From: W425 sp964503235 | Lineage (GTDB): Bacteria > Chloroflexota > Dehalococcoidia > Dehalococcoidales > RBG-16-60-22 | Length of the DNA stretch: 8,770 bases | Assembly (NCBI GenBank): GCA_964503235.1 | Contig: CAZCZJ010000091.1 | Span: forward strand, 1-8,770 | Reading direction: 5' to 3' | Shown: positions 1-5,923 of the stretch, in pieces | Numbering within the stretch: position 1 is the stretch's first letter | Layout of the letters: every line of letters starts with the position of its first letter | The notes under the pieces: model-generated | What the model saw: only the letters and a program-made list of their open reading frames with translations | The model's database searches: none | Told to the model about the DNA's origin: nothing | Program-made: the position numbers and the translations under genes

Positions 1-35
1 TATAAGCGAACCTTTTAGTTAGGCCAATTTTACGC

Positions 36-73
36 CTGTCGTAAACTTTAATCAAGAGATTAATTTCCGACAG
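36..73. repeat. Long imperfect hairpin
   Basis: Outer arms CTGTCG (36-41) and CGACAG (68-73) pair perfectly. Inside them AAA (43-45) can pair with TTT (64-66). The inner arms TTAATC (48-53) and GATTAA (58-63) pair around the loop AAGA. That gives about 15 base pairs interrupted by a single mismatch and a two-base bulge. No T-run follows on either side, so a simple intrinsic terminator is not indicated. It could be the 3' processing or termination structure of a gene left of the window, or a regulatory dyad. Confidence 0.5.
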
Positions 74-121
74 TTAGTGACATGATCAGCTAAACAAGCA
101 CCCCGTTTTTAAAAGGAATCT

Positions 122-141
122 TTTTGAACCCTTTTTCAAAA
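122..141. repeat. AT-rich hairpin
   Basis: TTTTGAA (122-128) and TTCAAAA (135-141) form a perfect seven-base-pair inverted repeat around the loop CCCTTT. The stem has only one G-C pair and lies in a strongly AT-rich stretch, so chance is a real possibility. No function is assigned. Confidence 0.3.
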
Positions 142-190
142 CGTCTTTTCTTTCTTCAAATTACCCAGTATACTTTATTGTTACCACTTG

Positions 191-230
191 GCAAACATCG
201 GGATGTCGACATTTGCGTATTTCATCCCGG
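191..230. promoter_or_regulatory. Overlapping dyads: possible regulatory or terminator element
   Basis: Four inverted repeats overlap here. CGGGATG (199-205) pairs with CATCCCG (223-229). ACATC (195-199) mirrors GATGT (202-206). ATGTCGACAT (203-212) is a perfect 10-base palindrome. GCAAA (191-195) pairs with TTTGC (212-216). The arms share bases, so the structures exclude one another. The first hairpin is followed on the plus strand by TTTGTTT, which loosely resembles an intrinsic terminator for a gene left of the window. The palindrome could equally be an operator. It lies about 200 bases before the flavoprotein start. Confidence 0.35.
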
Positions 231-397
231 TTTGTTTACATCTCTCATTTAGGCAGAATGAGTCTTATCTAGACATTGTACAAAACATCTGATTGTTAAA
301 CTCGCCCTGCGAAAACCGTCCCAATTAGATAAATGAAAACTCTGCTCTAAAAGTTCTATCTATTGAACAACTTGGGCTAACGACGTTAATATATAAC

Positions 398-403
398 AGG
401 AGA
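398..403 (+). promoter_or_regulatory. Ribosome binding site fixing a TTG start
   Basis: AGGAGA ends ten bases before the TTG at 414. An in-frame TAA sits at 408-410, so the flavoprotein cannot begin further upstream. The next in-frame ATG lies inside the FAD-binding fold. TTG at 414 is therefore the only sensible start, apart from the adjacent CTG at 411. Confidence 0.7.
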
Positions 404-413
404 AACATAACTG

Positions 414-2045
414 TTGAAAGAAAATTCTGATCATTTAATATCACATACACACCATATCGACAATACTGAATCAGAAGTCACCAGAGAATCTGAAACGGGA
501 TCATCTGCTTTTCCTACACGTGGCCATAATGAAATATCGACGACAATAGGATATCTTCCTTCTCTGGCCCCGCCACCAATTCGGAGAAGGAAAGACAAGG
601 TCCCAGAGAGAATATACAGTTTCGAGATACCACCTGAGCCAATTCCAGCCAGTGATATCAAGGGAGAGATCGAAACCGAAGTAGTTGTAGTTGGCGCCGG
701 AATAGCCGGATTAAGCGCCTCAATTTCTGCAGCGCAAGCAGGAGCCAAGACCATCTTGATGGAAAAGATGGTAACGGTTCAAGCCCGTGGTCATGATAAT
801 GCCTTTCTCAATAGCCGGCTTCAAAAGAATCTGGGTATAGAGATTGACAAAGAAGAAGTTATACTAAACCTGATGAAATATGGATCAAACAAGCCCGATC
901 AAAGGCTTATTAGGATGTGGGTTGAAGGAAGCGGTAAAACAGCGGACTGGCTAATGGATATGACAGACGCCGCCGGACTTGAGGTGATTATAAATCAATT
1001 TCCACCTCCGGCTGCTTTCAATAATACTCTTGAGTATTATCCTCAATATCAAGCCACTCACCAATATTCCGATGAACGTCTGGTCGCGAAATGTCTGCTG
1101 GAGAATGTTATCAAACGTGGTGCCATTACATATTTTAAGACGCAGGCCAAGCAGTTACTACGAAAGAAAAATGGCAGGGTTTTCGGTGTCATCGCCCGGA
1201 ATCACGCTGGTGACTATATACAATTCACTACCAAAAAAGCTGTAATACTATGCACAGGAGATTATACAAAAAACTCTGAAATGATGGACAAATATTGTCC
1301 TCAATCATCATATCTCGCATCAATGATACCCACAGCTACCGGTGAAGGGCATATGATGGCAATATGGGTTGGTGCGGTAATGGAGCCGGCACCTCACGCT
1401 CCTATAATTCACGGCCCTGCCGGCCCTCTTCTTAATGCTGCTGTTTTACAGGTAAATATCCTGGGGGAGCGATTTCAAAACGAAGATGTGCCGGTTCAAA
1501 GTAACGTGAATGCTGTAGAACGCCAACCCGGCAAAATGGCTTGGCAGATCTTCGATTCAAAGTATCCACAGGAGTTACCATACCATGGGTTAGGCCTCAG
1601 GAAAATAATTATAGCTACCGACAAAATACAGCAGGAAGTAGCTGAAGTATCGATAACGGCCGATTCGATTGAAGAACTGGCTATTAAGATGAATTTACCT
1701 GTCGAAACATTCATGGCCACTATAGAGAGGTACAACCAGTTAGCGCATCTGGGGAAAGACCTGGGTTTTGGGAAGCGTTCTGATCGCATGTCGCCTGTTG
1801 AGAAACCACCATACTATGCCGGCAAAGGGGGTTATTACTTATTGGCTGTTAACGGTGGTTTGAATGTCAATCCGAAATTGCAGTCGCTAGATAAAGATTG
1901 GAAAATTATCCTCGGATTGTACCTGGCGGGAAATACAGTCGGCAACCGCTTCGCTGGTGACTACCCCACCATGTGTCCCGGACTCAGCCACGGGATGGCC
2001 ATACACTTCGGGCGGATTGCTGGATTAAATGCAGCTACTCTATAA
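414..2045 (+). CDS. FAD-dependent oxidoreductase, fumarate/urocanate-reductase-like (FAD_binding_2)
   Basis: This 543-residue flavoprotein is of the superfamily that includes fumarate reductase, urocanate reductase and 3-oxosteroid dehydrogenase. These enzymes move hydride between FAD and a C-C double bond. The Rossmann dinucleotide motif VVVVGAGIAGLSAS lies at residues 90-103. The family blocks TATGEGH (307-313), GERFQNED (351-358) and GGLNVNP (481-487) follow. The C-terminal FAD-contacting stretch has LYLAGNTVGNRFAGD (502-516) and FGRIAGLNAA (532-541). Residues 1-88 are an extension rich in Ser, Thr, Glu and His. They include IRRRKDK, but no hydrophobic segment follows, so there is no Tat or Sec signal and the protein should be cytoplasmic. 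The IPPEPIP segment before the fold is, from memory, typical of exported relatives in anaerobes. First gene of a three-gene operon; a flavodoxin-like protein follows after 70 bases. The substrate is unknown. Confidence 0.88.
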   Translation: MKENSDHLISHTHHIDNTESEVTRESETGSSAFPTRGHNEISTTIGYLPSLAPPPIRRRKDKVPERIYSFEIPPEPIPASDIKGEIETEVVVVGAGIAGLSASISAAQAGAKTILMEKMVTVQARGHDNAFLNSRLQKNLGIEIDKEEVILNLMKYGSNKPDQRLIRMWVEGSGKTADWLMDMTDAAGLEVIINQFPPPAAFNNTLEYYPQYQATHQYSDERLVAKCLLENVIKRGAITYFKTQAKQLLRKKNGRVFGVIARNHAGDYIQFTTKKAVILCTGDYTKNSEMMDKYCPQSSYLASMIPTATGEGHMMAIWVGAVMEPAPHAPIIHGPAGPLLNAAVLQVNILGERFQNEDVPVQSNVNAVERQPGKMAWQIFDSKYPQELPYHGLGLRKIIIATDKIQQEVAEVSITADSIEELAIKMNLPVETFMATIERYNQLAHLGKDLGFGKRSDRMSPVEKPPYYAGKGGYYLLAVNGGLNVNPKLQSLDKDWKIILGLYLAGNTVGNRFAGDYPTMCPGLSHGMAIHFGRIAGLNAATL

Positions 2046-2056
2046 ACAATATATTC

Positions 2057-2079
2057 GGTGGGTCACTTCGTGGCCTATT
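2057..2079 (+). other. Intercistronic hairpin
   Basis: GGTCAC (2061-2066) pairs with GTGGCC (2070-2075) around TTC, with one G-U pair. The stem can extend by four weaker pairs to 2057 and 2079. It lies just after the flavoprotein stop codon and no U-run follows, so it does not look like a terminator. It may be a stability element between genes 1 and 2. A second AT-rich hairpin, ATGAAA/TTTCAT (2083-2100), sits directly before the next ribosome binding site. Confidence 0.3.
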
Positions 2080-2115
2080 CCCATGAAAGTTTGATTTCAT
2101 ATAACGGAGGCTATA

Positions 2116-2757
2116 ATGGGTAAGAAATGTTTGATAACGTATGCTTCTTTCACGGGCAACACAGAAAAGGTTGCACAAAGGATTAAAGCAACTTTCGAAA
2201 ACCAGGGCTGGCAATGTGATATTTTCAAAGTGCGCAAGAACGCGGATGATATTCTCAGACCTCCATTTGATATTCGTCAATATGATTTCGTGTGTATAGG
2301 CTCCGGACTCAGGGCGCATTTGCCTTACAATGAAGTATTAAACATGTTGAGGGGATTCATATGGGGGTTCGATCCGCGAATAACACTGGGGTTCAGGGAT
2401 GAGACCATTCCTTATATTACCGAACCCATACCCAAACATAATAAAGACCCGAAGGAAGCTCATAGAAAAATTGTGCTGAGTCCTGATTCCCCCAAGGCGG
2501 TAGTGTTTATCACCTACGGCGGCTATGAATTCGGGGCCAAAGAGGCTGATCCCGCCTTGCGATTACTGGCGTTGGAAATAGAGCATATGGGCTTTCAATG
2601 TATCGGACGGTTTTGCTGCCCGGGCAAGTATCTTAATGACCCTACACCCAGAACTTTCCATGGAGACATCCGGGATAGACCAAATGAAAAAGATTTGCTT
2701 AAAGCACAGATGTTTATCGAAGAAAAGTTGGAGGAAATAGCCGACCGAACGAGATAA
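2116..2757 (+). CDS. Flavodoxin-domain protein
   Basis: This 213-residue protein has a flavodoxin-like fold and probably binds FMN, acting as an electron carrier or small NAD(P)H-type flavoprotein in the cytoplasm. The first strand and phosphate loop read LITYASFTGNTEKVA (6-20), matching the flavodoxin T/S-x-T-G-N-T pattern. VCIGSGLRAHLPYNE (59-73) fits the second FMN-contacting loop and FITYGGYEFGAKEA (131-144) the third. At 213 residues it is longer than a typical flavodoxin (about 140-180), with extra sequence around residues 82-122 and a C-terminal block holding a Cys-Cys pair (168-169). GGAGG lies five bases before the ATG. It sits between the flavoprotein and the hydrolase genes, so the likely, but inferred, role is electron transfer to or from the upstream FAD enzyme. 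Confidence 0.85.
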   Translation: MGKKCLITYASFTGNTEKVAQRIKATFENQGWQCDIFKVRKNADDILRPPFDIRQYDFVCIGSGLRAHLPYNEVLNMLRGFIWGFDPRITLGFRDETIPYITEPIPKHNKDPKEAHRKIVLSPDSPKAVVFITYGGYEFGAKEADPALRLLALEIEHMGFQCIGRFCCPGKYLNDPTPRTFHGDIRDRPNEKDLLKAQMFIEEKLEEIADRTR

Positions 2758-2811
2758 AATGCTTAAACAACCATCGGAATATATTGATTATCAGAAGGGA
2801 GGGCTCAAGTT

Positions 2812-3759
2812 ATGAGCATTGTGAATGCCGTGCTTGGACCACTAGATACAAAAGATCTCGGTTTTACACTTATGCACGAACACGTCATGAGCCAGGGTTT
2901 TGTCGCTCAGAACTACCCTGAACTTTTTGGCAAAGGATTTATGGGCCGGATTATTACGGGAGTAACTGAAGCTGAGAAGGGAGGGGTTGATACGATCGTT
3001 GATGCTACCACTTTCGATCTCGGCCGTGATGTGTCTATACTGGCTGAAGTCTCCCGGCGGACTAAGGTTAACATTATCGCCTGTACCGGATGGTGGATGA
3101 ATTTACCCGATTATATATCTGGAGCTTCTCCGGATCTGTATGCTGATTTATTCATCAGAGAGATTCAGGAAGGGATTGCTGGAACCGGTATTAAGGCCGG
3201 TATTCTGAAATCGGCTGCCGATCATGGTGGAGTAACGGCAACAGGAGAAATAATGCTACGCGCCGTAGCCAGAGCTCATTGCCGTACTCTGGTTCCAATT
3301 ATGCTGCATTCCGATGCACTTGGACAGGTAGCAAAGCAGCAATTAGCTATTTTAAAAGAGGAAGGTGTTGACCTGAGCAGGGTTGCTGTAGACCATGTCA
3401 ATGAGACCAAAGATATGGAATACCTTAATTGGTTATTAGACCAAGGATGCTACCTCGGTATGGACCGTTATCCAGGACTGAATTTGAGTTCACGTTCCCG
3501 CACAGAAACCTTGAAATTACTGATTGATGCCGGGTGGATTGATCGCCTTCTCCCCTCCCATGACTTCGGTTTAGCTACTCCTGAGACATTCTATCCCCCT
3601 GAGGTAAAAGAAAGCATTGAAAAAGGCAATCCCTACGGCTATCTTTATATCAAGAGAGTTGTTTTGCCTCAACTCAAAGAGATGGGCGTCCCGGAAGATG
3701 TTTTAAATACTCTATGTGTCAATGGCCCCAAGAAATTTTTCGAGCGTGCCATAATCTAG
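2812..3759 (+). CDS. Phosphotriesterase-family metal-dependent hydrolase
   Basis: This 315-residue member of the phosphotriesterase family (PF02126, amidohydrolase superfamily) is about the usual length. The binuclear metal site is complete. His22 and His24 lie in the N-terminal MHEHV, Lys133 in GILKSA is the bridging (carboxylated) lysine, and His166 (MLHSD), His195 (VAVDHVNE) and Asp251 (LPSHDFG) complete it. A catalytically active TIM barrel is therefore expected. Family members hydrolyse lactones, phosphotriesters or other esters; most wild-type members with unknown substrate act on lactones. The start is well supported by GGGAGG nine bases before ATG. It lies 54 bases after the flavodoxin-like gene and is the last gene of the operon, which suggests a catabolic step acting on the product of the flavoprotein. 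Substrate and lactonase activity are inference. Confidence 0.9.
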   Translation: MSIVNAVLGPLDTKDLGFTLMHEHVMSQGFVAQNYPELFGKGFMGRIITGVTEAEKGGVDTIVDATTFDLGRDVSILAEVSRRTKVNIIACTGWWMNLPDYISGASPDLYADLFIREIQEGIAGTGIKAGILKSAADHGGVTATGEIMLRAVARAHCRTLVPIMLHSDALGQVAKQQLAILKEEGVDLSRVAVDHVNETKDMEYLNWLLDQGCYLGMDRYPGLNLSSRSRTETLKLLIDAGWIDRLLPSHDFGLATPETFYPPEVKESIEKGNPYGYLYIKRVVLPQLKEMGVPEDVLNTLCVNGPKKFFERAII

Positions 3760-4069
3760 TAATTCTTGCTAGAATAACCGGGATCGAACACAGGTAATTC
3801 TAATTTACAGGTGGTATCCTGTATAGGGTCAGGTCATACCAATGTTAAAAAGTGAACCTTATTTCAATCTTTCTATTTCGGATTTAAGGTTTCTGTAAGG
3901 TAAAAAGAAATAGTGGTATTGTACTCAAGTACTCCTTTTCCTTATTTCTCCTATTATACTATGTTGATTTTGAGGCTAAATGGTATTGTCAAATCTGTAC
4001 GGACGAGTAGGGTCGAACTCCACCCGAAACAATACTCTGCTTTGCTAACTCACCTTATAATATTCCGGA
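3760..4069. other. Convergent intergenic region
   Basis: This 310-base gap separates the ends of the plus-strand and minus-strand operons. No convincing gene is present. A 64-codon GTG frame at 3913-4107 has no proper ribosome binding site and runs into the antisense of the DUF1326 gene. Hairpins present: TCTAG/CTAGA (3755-3773) overlapping the hydrolase stop, TACAGG/CCTGTA (3806-3823), and AACCTTA/TAAGGTT (3855-3891). None is followed by a T-run on the plus strand, so the plus operon lacks an obvious intrinsic terminator. Confidence 0.6.
3847..3891 (-). terminator. Possible terminator of the minus-strand cluster
   Basis: Read on the minus strand, AACCTTA and TAAGGTT pair (seven base pairs, 3891-3855) around a 23-base loop. 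CAC and then TTTTT (complement of 3847-3851) follow. The T-run is in the right place, but the stem is AT-rich and the loop long, so this is a weak candidate. It lies about 180 bases beyond the DUF1326 stop codon. Confidence 0.25.
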
Positions 4070-4723
4070 CTACGGACCAAAGTGGAGCTTTGATGGATTC
4101 AGGTTGAACTCGAACGCGCCGGAGCTATTTCCGGGAGCGTCCCAGCTGCTACGCGGGAGGTCCGGGTCGTTGTACTTATTTACCACGGACTTAGAGACAT
4201 ATACCAGGCCATTATCCGCCATGCCGCTGATAGTCCTCTGCTCCCCGTTCATTGCTCTCAGGGGCTCCGTTTCCAGGTGATAAATCCCCTCCCACTTTAT
4301 AGTATGCTGATAACACGGACTGTCCATTAGCCCGACTGCCTGTTTGATAAAAGTCATTTTTGCCCTTTTTATCTTTAATATCTTAAAGAGCCCGTGGCAC
4401 TTTACACCAAAAATATCCTCCAGCGCCTTAGCCTGTTTATCGTCTGCCCTGTCATCTATATACAGTATTGCATTCCAAGGATCTTTCGAAGCGGTGCCCC
4501 CTTCGGCTGTATTCATGCCATAGCCTACCAGCAAGCCACTCAAATCAACATCACCATAGTAACCTTCTCTGATGTTGAAGGTGAAAGCCCCCTCGCCATG
4601 GTCTTTGCCCCCATGAAGCTGCGCTTGGACAGGTGAACCCCACCAGTACGGGCATACCGGGGGCGAATTGCAGGCATCACATGCTTCTCCACGTACCATC
4701 CATTCCATTTTTTCTGTTGTCAT
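4070..4723 (-). CDS. DUF1326 domain-containing protein
   Basis: This 217-residue protein matches DUF1326, a bacterial family with no established function. The diagnostic N-terminal block is visible: GEACDACNSPPVCPYWWG (12-29) with Cys15, Cys18 and Cys24. EGYYGDVDLSGLLV (53-66) and a mid-protein segment ILYIDDRADDKQAKALEDIF (86-105) follow. The usual second Cys of the family's CPC is Tyr26 here. No signal peptide or membrane segment is evident. The clustered cysteines suggest metal or thiol chemistry, which is speculation. AAAGGGG lies five bases before the ATG. It is 110 bases downstream of the radical SAM gene, a larger gap than others in the cluster, with a possible promoter in it, so it may be transcribed partly on its own. 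Confidence 0.85.
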   Translation of the reverse strand: MTTEKMEWMVRGEACDACNSPPVCPYWWGSPVQAQLHGGKDHGEGAFTFNIREGYYGDVDLSGLLVGYGMNTAEGGTASKDPWNAILYIDDRADDKQAKALEDIFGVKCHGLFKILKIKRAKMTFIKQAVGLMDSPCYQHTIKWEGIYHLETEPLRAMNGEQRTISGMADNGLVYVSKSVVNKYNDPDLPRSSWDAPGNSSGAFEFNLNPSKLHFGP

Positions 4724-4761
4724 CTTTTCCCCTTTCTGAATTAGTTCTTTAGTGACTATAT

Positions 4762-4784
4762 AGTATACCGACTGGTTTCACCAG
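4762..4784 (-). promoter_or_regulatory. Possible promoter and dyad before the DUF1326 gene
   Basis: On the minus strand TATACT (complement of 4762-4767) is a good -10 hexamer about 40 bases before the DUF1326 start. No good -35 lies 16-18 bases upstream. A perfect five-base inverted repeat, CTGGT/ACCAG with a TTC spacer on the plus strand (4772-4784), occupies the spacer, where a regulator could bind. The dyad could also be a remnant of transcription punctuation after the radical SAM gene. Confidence 0.25.
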
Positions 4785-4833
4785 CTTTTATGTTAGAGTC
4801 ATTGTCATAATAAATTTAAGTACTATCAATAGT

Positions 4834-5886
4834 TCAATTATAAGCCAGCCAGCAACCCGGGTCAGTCGCCATCATGTCACCGGTTTCTTCGTAAGCCCTG
4901 CCCCGGCAGCCGGAGCAGGTAAGTTTATACTGGCAAAGACCACACTGACCCGTGAGCAGGTCTCTCTGACGTAATTTGGTCAGTATCGGTGAGCTTTCCC
5001 AGATAGACATTATGCTCTGCTCCCTGATATTACCCAGGTCGACCTGGAGCAACATGCAGGGGTTTACCTCGCCATTCGAAAGGACCATTACATAGCCCAT
5101 CGGCATCCCGGCGGCGCAGCCCCTGCCATAGTAAGGGATTCGGCGGAGCATCTCGGCCGGAAAGTGCTTCGGCTTGATATTCCTTTCCTGAAGAATAAGG
5201 GGGTATATGGGGCAACCCGGGACCCTTATCAAAATCGGATAATCCTCCTGAGCCAGGGCAAGCTGCTCCATAGCCGCCTGCCTCTCCTCAAGGCTTAAGA
5301 CCAGCTCCTGACACTCATCCTTAGCCCGGCCTGCCGCCACCAGGTCAAAGACCTCGGCGGCATTGGCACCCAGGTCGACTGCCAGTTTAAGCATGTCCTC
5401 AAGCTGCGACAGGTTGTCCTTTCTGATAACCATGTTCAACTGAAAGGGAAGACCCGCGTTCCGGCAAGCTTCTATTCCCCTCAGGGTTTGCTCGAAGGCG
5501 CCATCCACTCCTCTAAACGAATCGTGAGTCGCGGCATCCGCGCCGTCAACCGATATAGCGATGGCCATCACACTGGCATCAATCATTTTCCTCGCCATGA
5601 CTTCATCAATAAGGGTGCCGTTACTGCCGATGGTGGTCCTGATGCCCTTTGAGGAGGCATACTTCACGATATCCAGCAGGTCTTCCCGGCACAAAGGTTC
5701 GCCACCATCGATGATGAGAAGGCCTATACCCCAGCTTGACAGGTCGTCCACGAGATGAAACGCTTCCTCAGTGGACAGCTCATCAGGCGCTGCCTGCTCA
5801 ACCGAGCTGCTGTAGCAGTGTTTGCATTTGAGGTTACACATCGTAGTGATGCTGTAGGAAACCATGAACGGCGGTTGTATCTCCAT
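4834..5886 (-). CDS. Radical SAM/SPASM protein, NirJ/AhbC/AhbD-like
   Basis: This 350-residue radical SAM enzyme cleaves S-adenosylmethionine with a [4Fe-4S] cluster bound by CNLKCKHC (Cys17, Cys21, Cys24). The GGEP motif (61-64) and ISVDGADAATHDSFRG (111-126) fit the SAM-binding barrel. The C-terminal SPASM domain keeps seven cysteines: Cys257, then Gly272 and Cys277 (CX14GX4C), Cys315-X2-Cys318-X5-Cys324-X2-Cys327, and Cys345. Two auxiliary clusters are therefore likely. The CX2CX5CX2C spacing and the stretch GCRGRAYEETGD (326-337) resemble NirJ and the AhbC/AhbD heme-pathway enzymes, but the same architecture serves peptide and protein maturases. No heme or d1 genes and no precursor peptide gene are adjacent, so the substrate is open. 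AAAGGAGG six bases before ATG supports the start. The gene lies 37 bases after the MBL gene. Its G+C content is higher than that of the left half. Confidence 0.88.
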   Translation of the reverse strand: MEIQPPFMVSYSITTMCNLKCKHCYSSSVEQAAPDELSTEEAFHLVDDLSSWGIGLLIIDGGEPLCREDLLDIVKYASSKGIRTTIGSNGTLIDEVMARKMIDASVMAIAISVDGADAATHDSFRGVDGAFEQTLRGIEACRNAGLPFQLNMVIRKDNLSQLEDMLKLAVDLGANAAEVFDLVAAGRAKDECQELVLSLEERQAAMEQLALAQEDYPILIRVPGCPIYPLILQERNIKPKHFPAEMLRRIPYYGRGCAAGMPMGYVMVLSNGEVNPCMLLQVDLGNIREQSIMSIWESSPILTKLRQRDLLTGQCGLCQYKLTCSGCRGRAYEETGDMMATDPGCWLAYN

Positions 5887-5892
5887 GAAGAA

Positions 5893-5900
5893 CCTCCTTT
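5893..5900 (-). promoter_or_regulatory. Strong ribosome binding site of the radical SAM gene
   Basis: AAAGGAGG on the minus strand is close to the ideal anti-16S complement, spaced six bases from the ATG at 5886. It is the best such site in the window and sits in the 37-base gap after the MBL gene, which suggests efficient translation within a shared transcript. Confidence 0.7.
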
Positions 5901-5923
5901 ATTTGTGCTTCTAACATAATCAG

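Larger units (their letters stand above)
1..413. other. AT-rich non-coding leader region with several inverted repeats
   Basis: No open frame with a credible ribosome binding site or a recognisable protein was found on either strand. Three sampled rows average about one third G+C, lower than the genes that follow. The stretch holds three separate inverted-repeat structures (36-73, 122-141 and 191-230). It presumably contains the promoter of the plus-strand operon, but no clear -35/-10 pair stands out. The best candidates are an extended -10 (TGTTAAACT, 294-302) with a poor TTGTAC 15 bases upstream, and TTGAAC/TAATAT (363-392). The second would place the transcript start on top of the ribosome binding site, so it is unlikely. 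Confidence 0.6.

Noticed and set aside
363..392. TTGAAC-18-TAATAT as the promoter of the plus-strand operon
   Set aside because: A start about seven bases after the -10 would coincide with the ribosome binding site, leaving no usable leader.
431..754. Minus-strand frame of 107 codons across the start of the flavoprotein, and similar overlapping frames elsewhere
   Set aside because: These are opposite-strand or off-frame shadows of genes with clear motifs; none has a supported ribosome binding site or family resemblance.
2083..2100. ATGAAA/TTTCAT hairpin before the flavodoxin-like gene as a regulatory switch
   Set aside because: Six AT-rich pairs only, likely chance; it does not overlap the ribosome binding site at 2106-2110.
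3755..3823. Short hairpins after the hydrolase gene as an intrinsic terminator
   Set aside because: Stems of five to six base pairs with no following T-run on the plus strand.
3995..4030. T-arm-like GTTCGACCC on the minus strand, suggesting a tRNA or attachment-site remnant
   Set aside because: The flanking bases do not form a five-base T-stem, and no acceptor stem, anticodon arm or CCA end could be found.
3913..4107. Plus-strand GTG frame of 64 codons in the convergent gap, considered as a small protein or precursor peptide
   Set aside because: No proper ribosome binding site, no recognisable leader/core layout, and its 3' part is antisense to the C-terminus of the DUF1326 gene.
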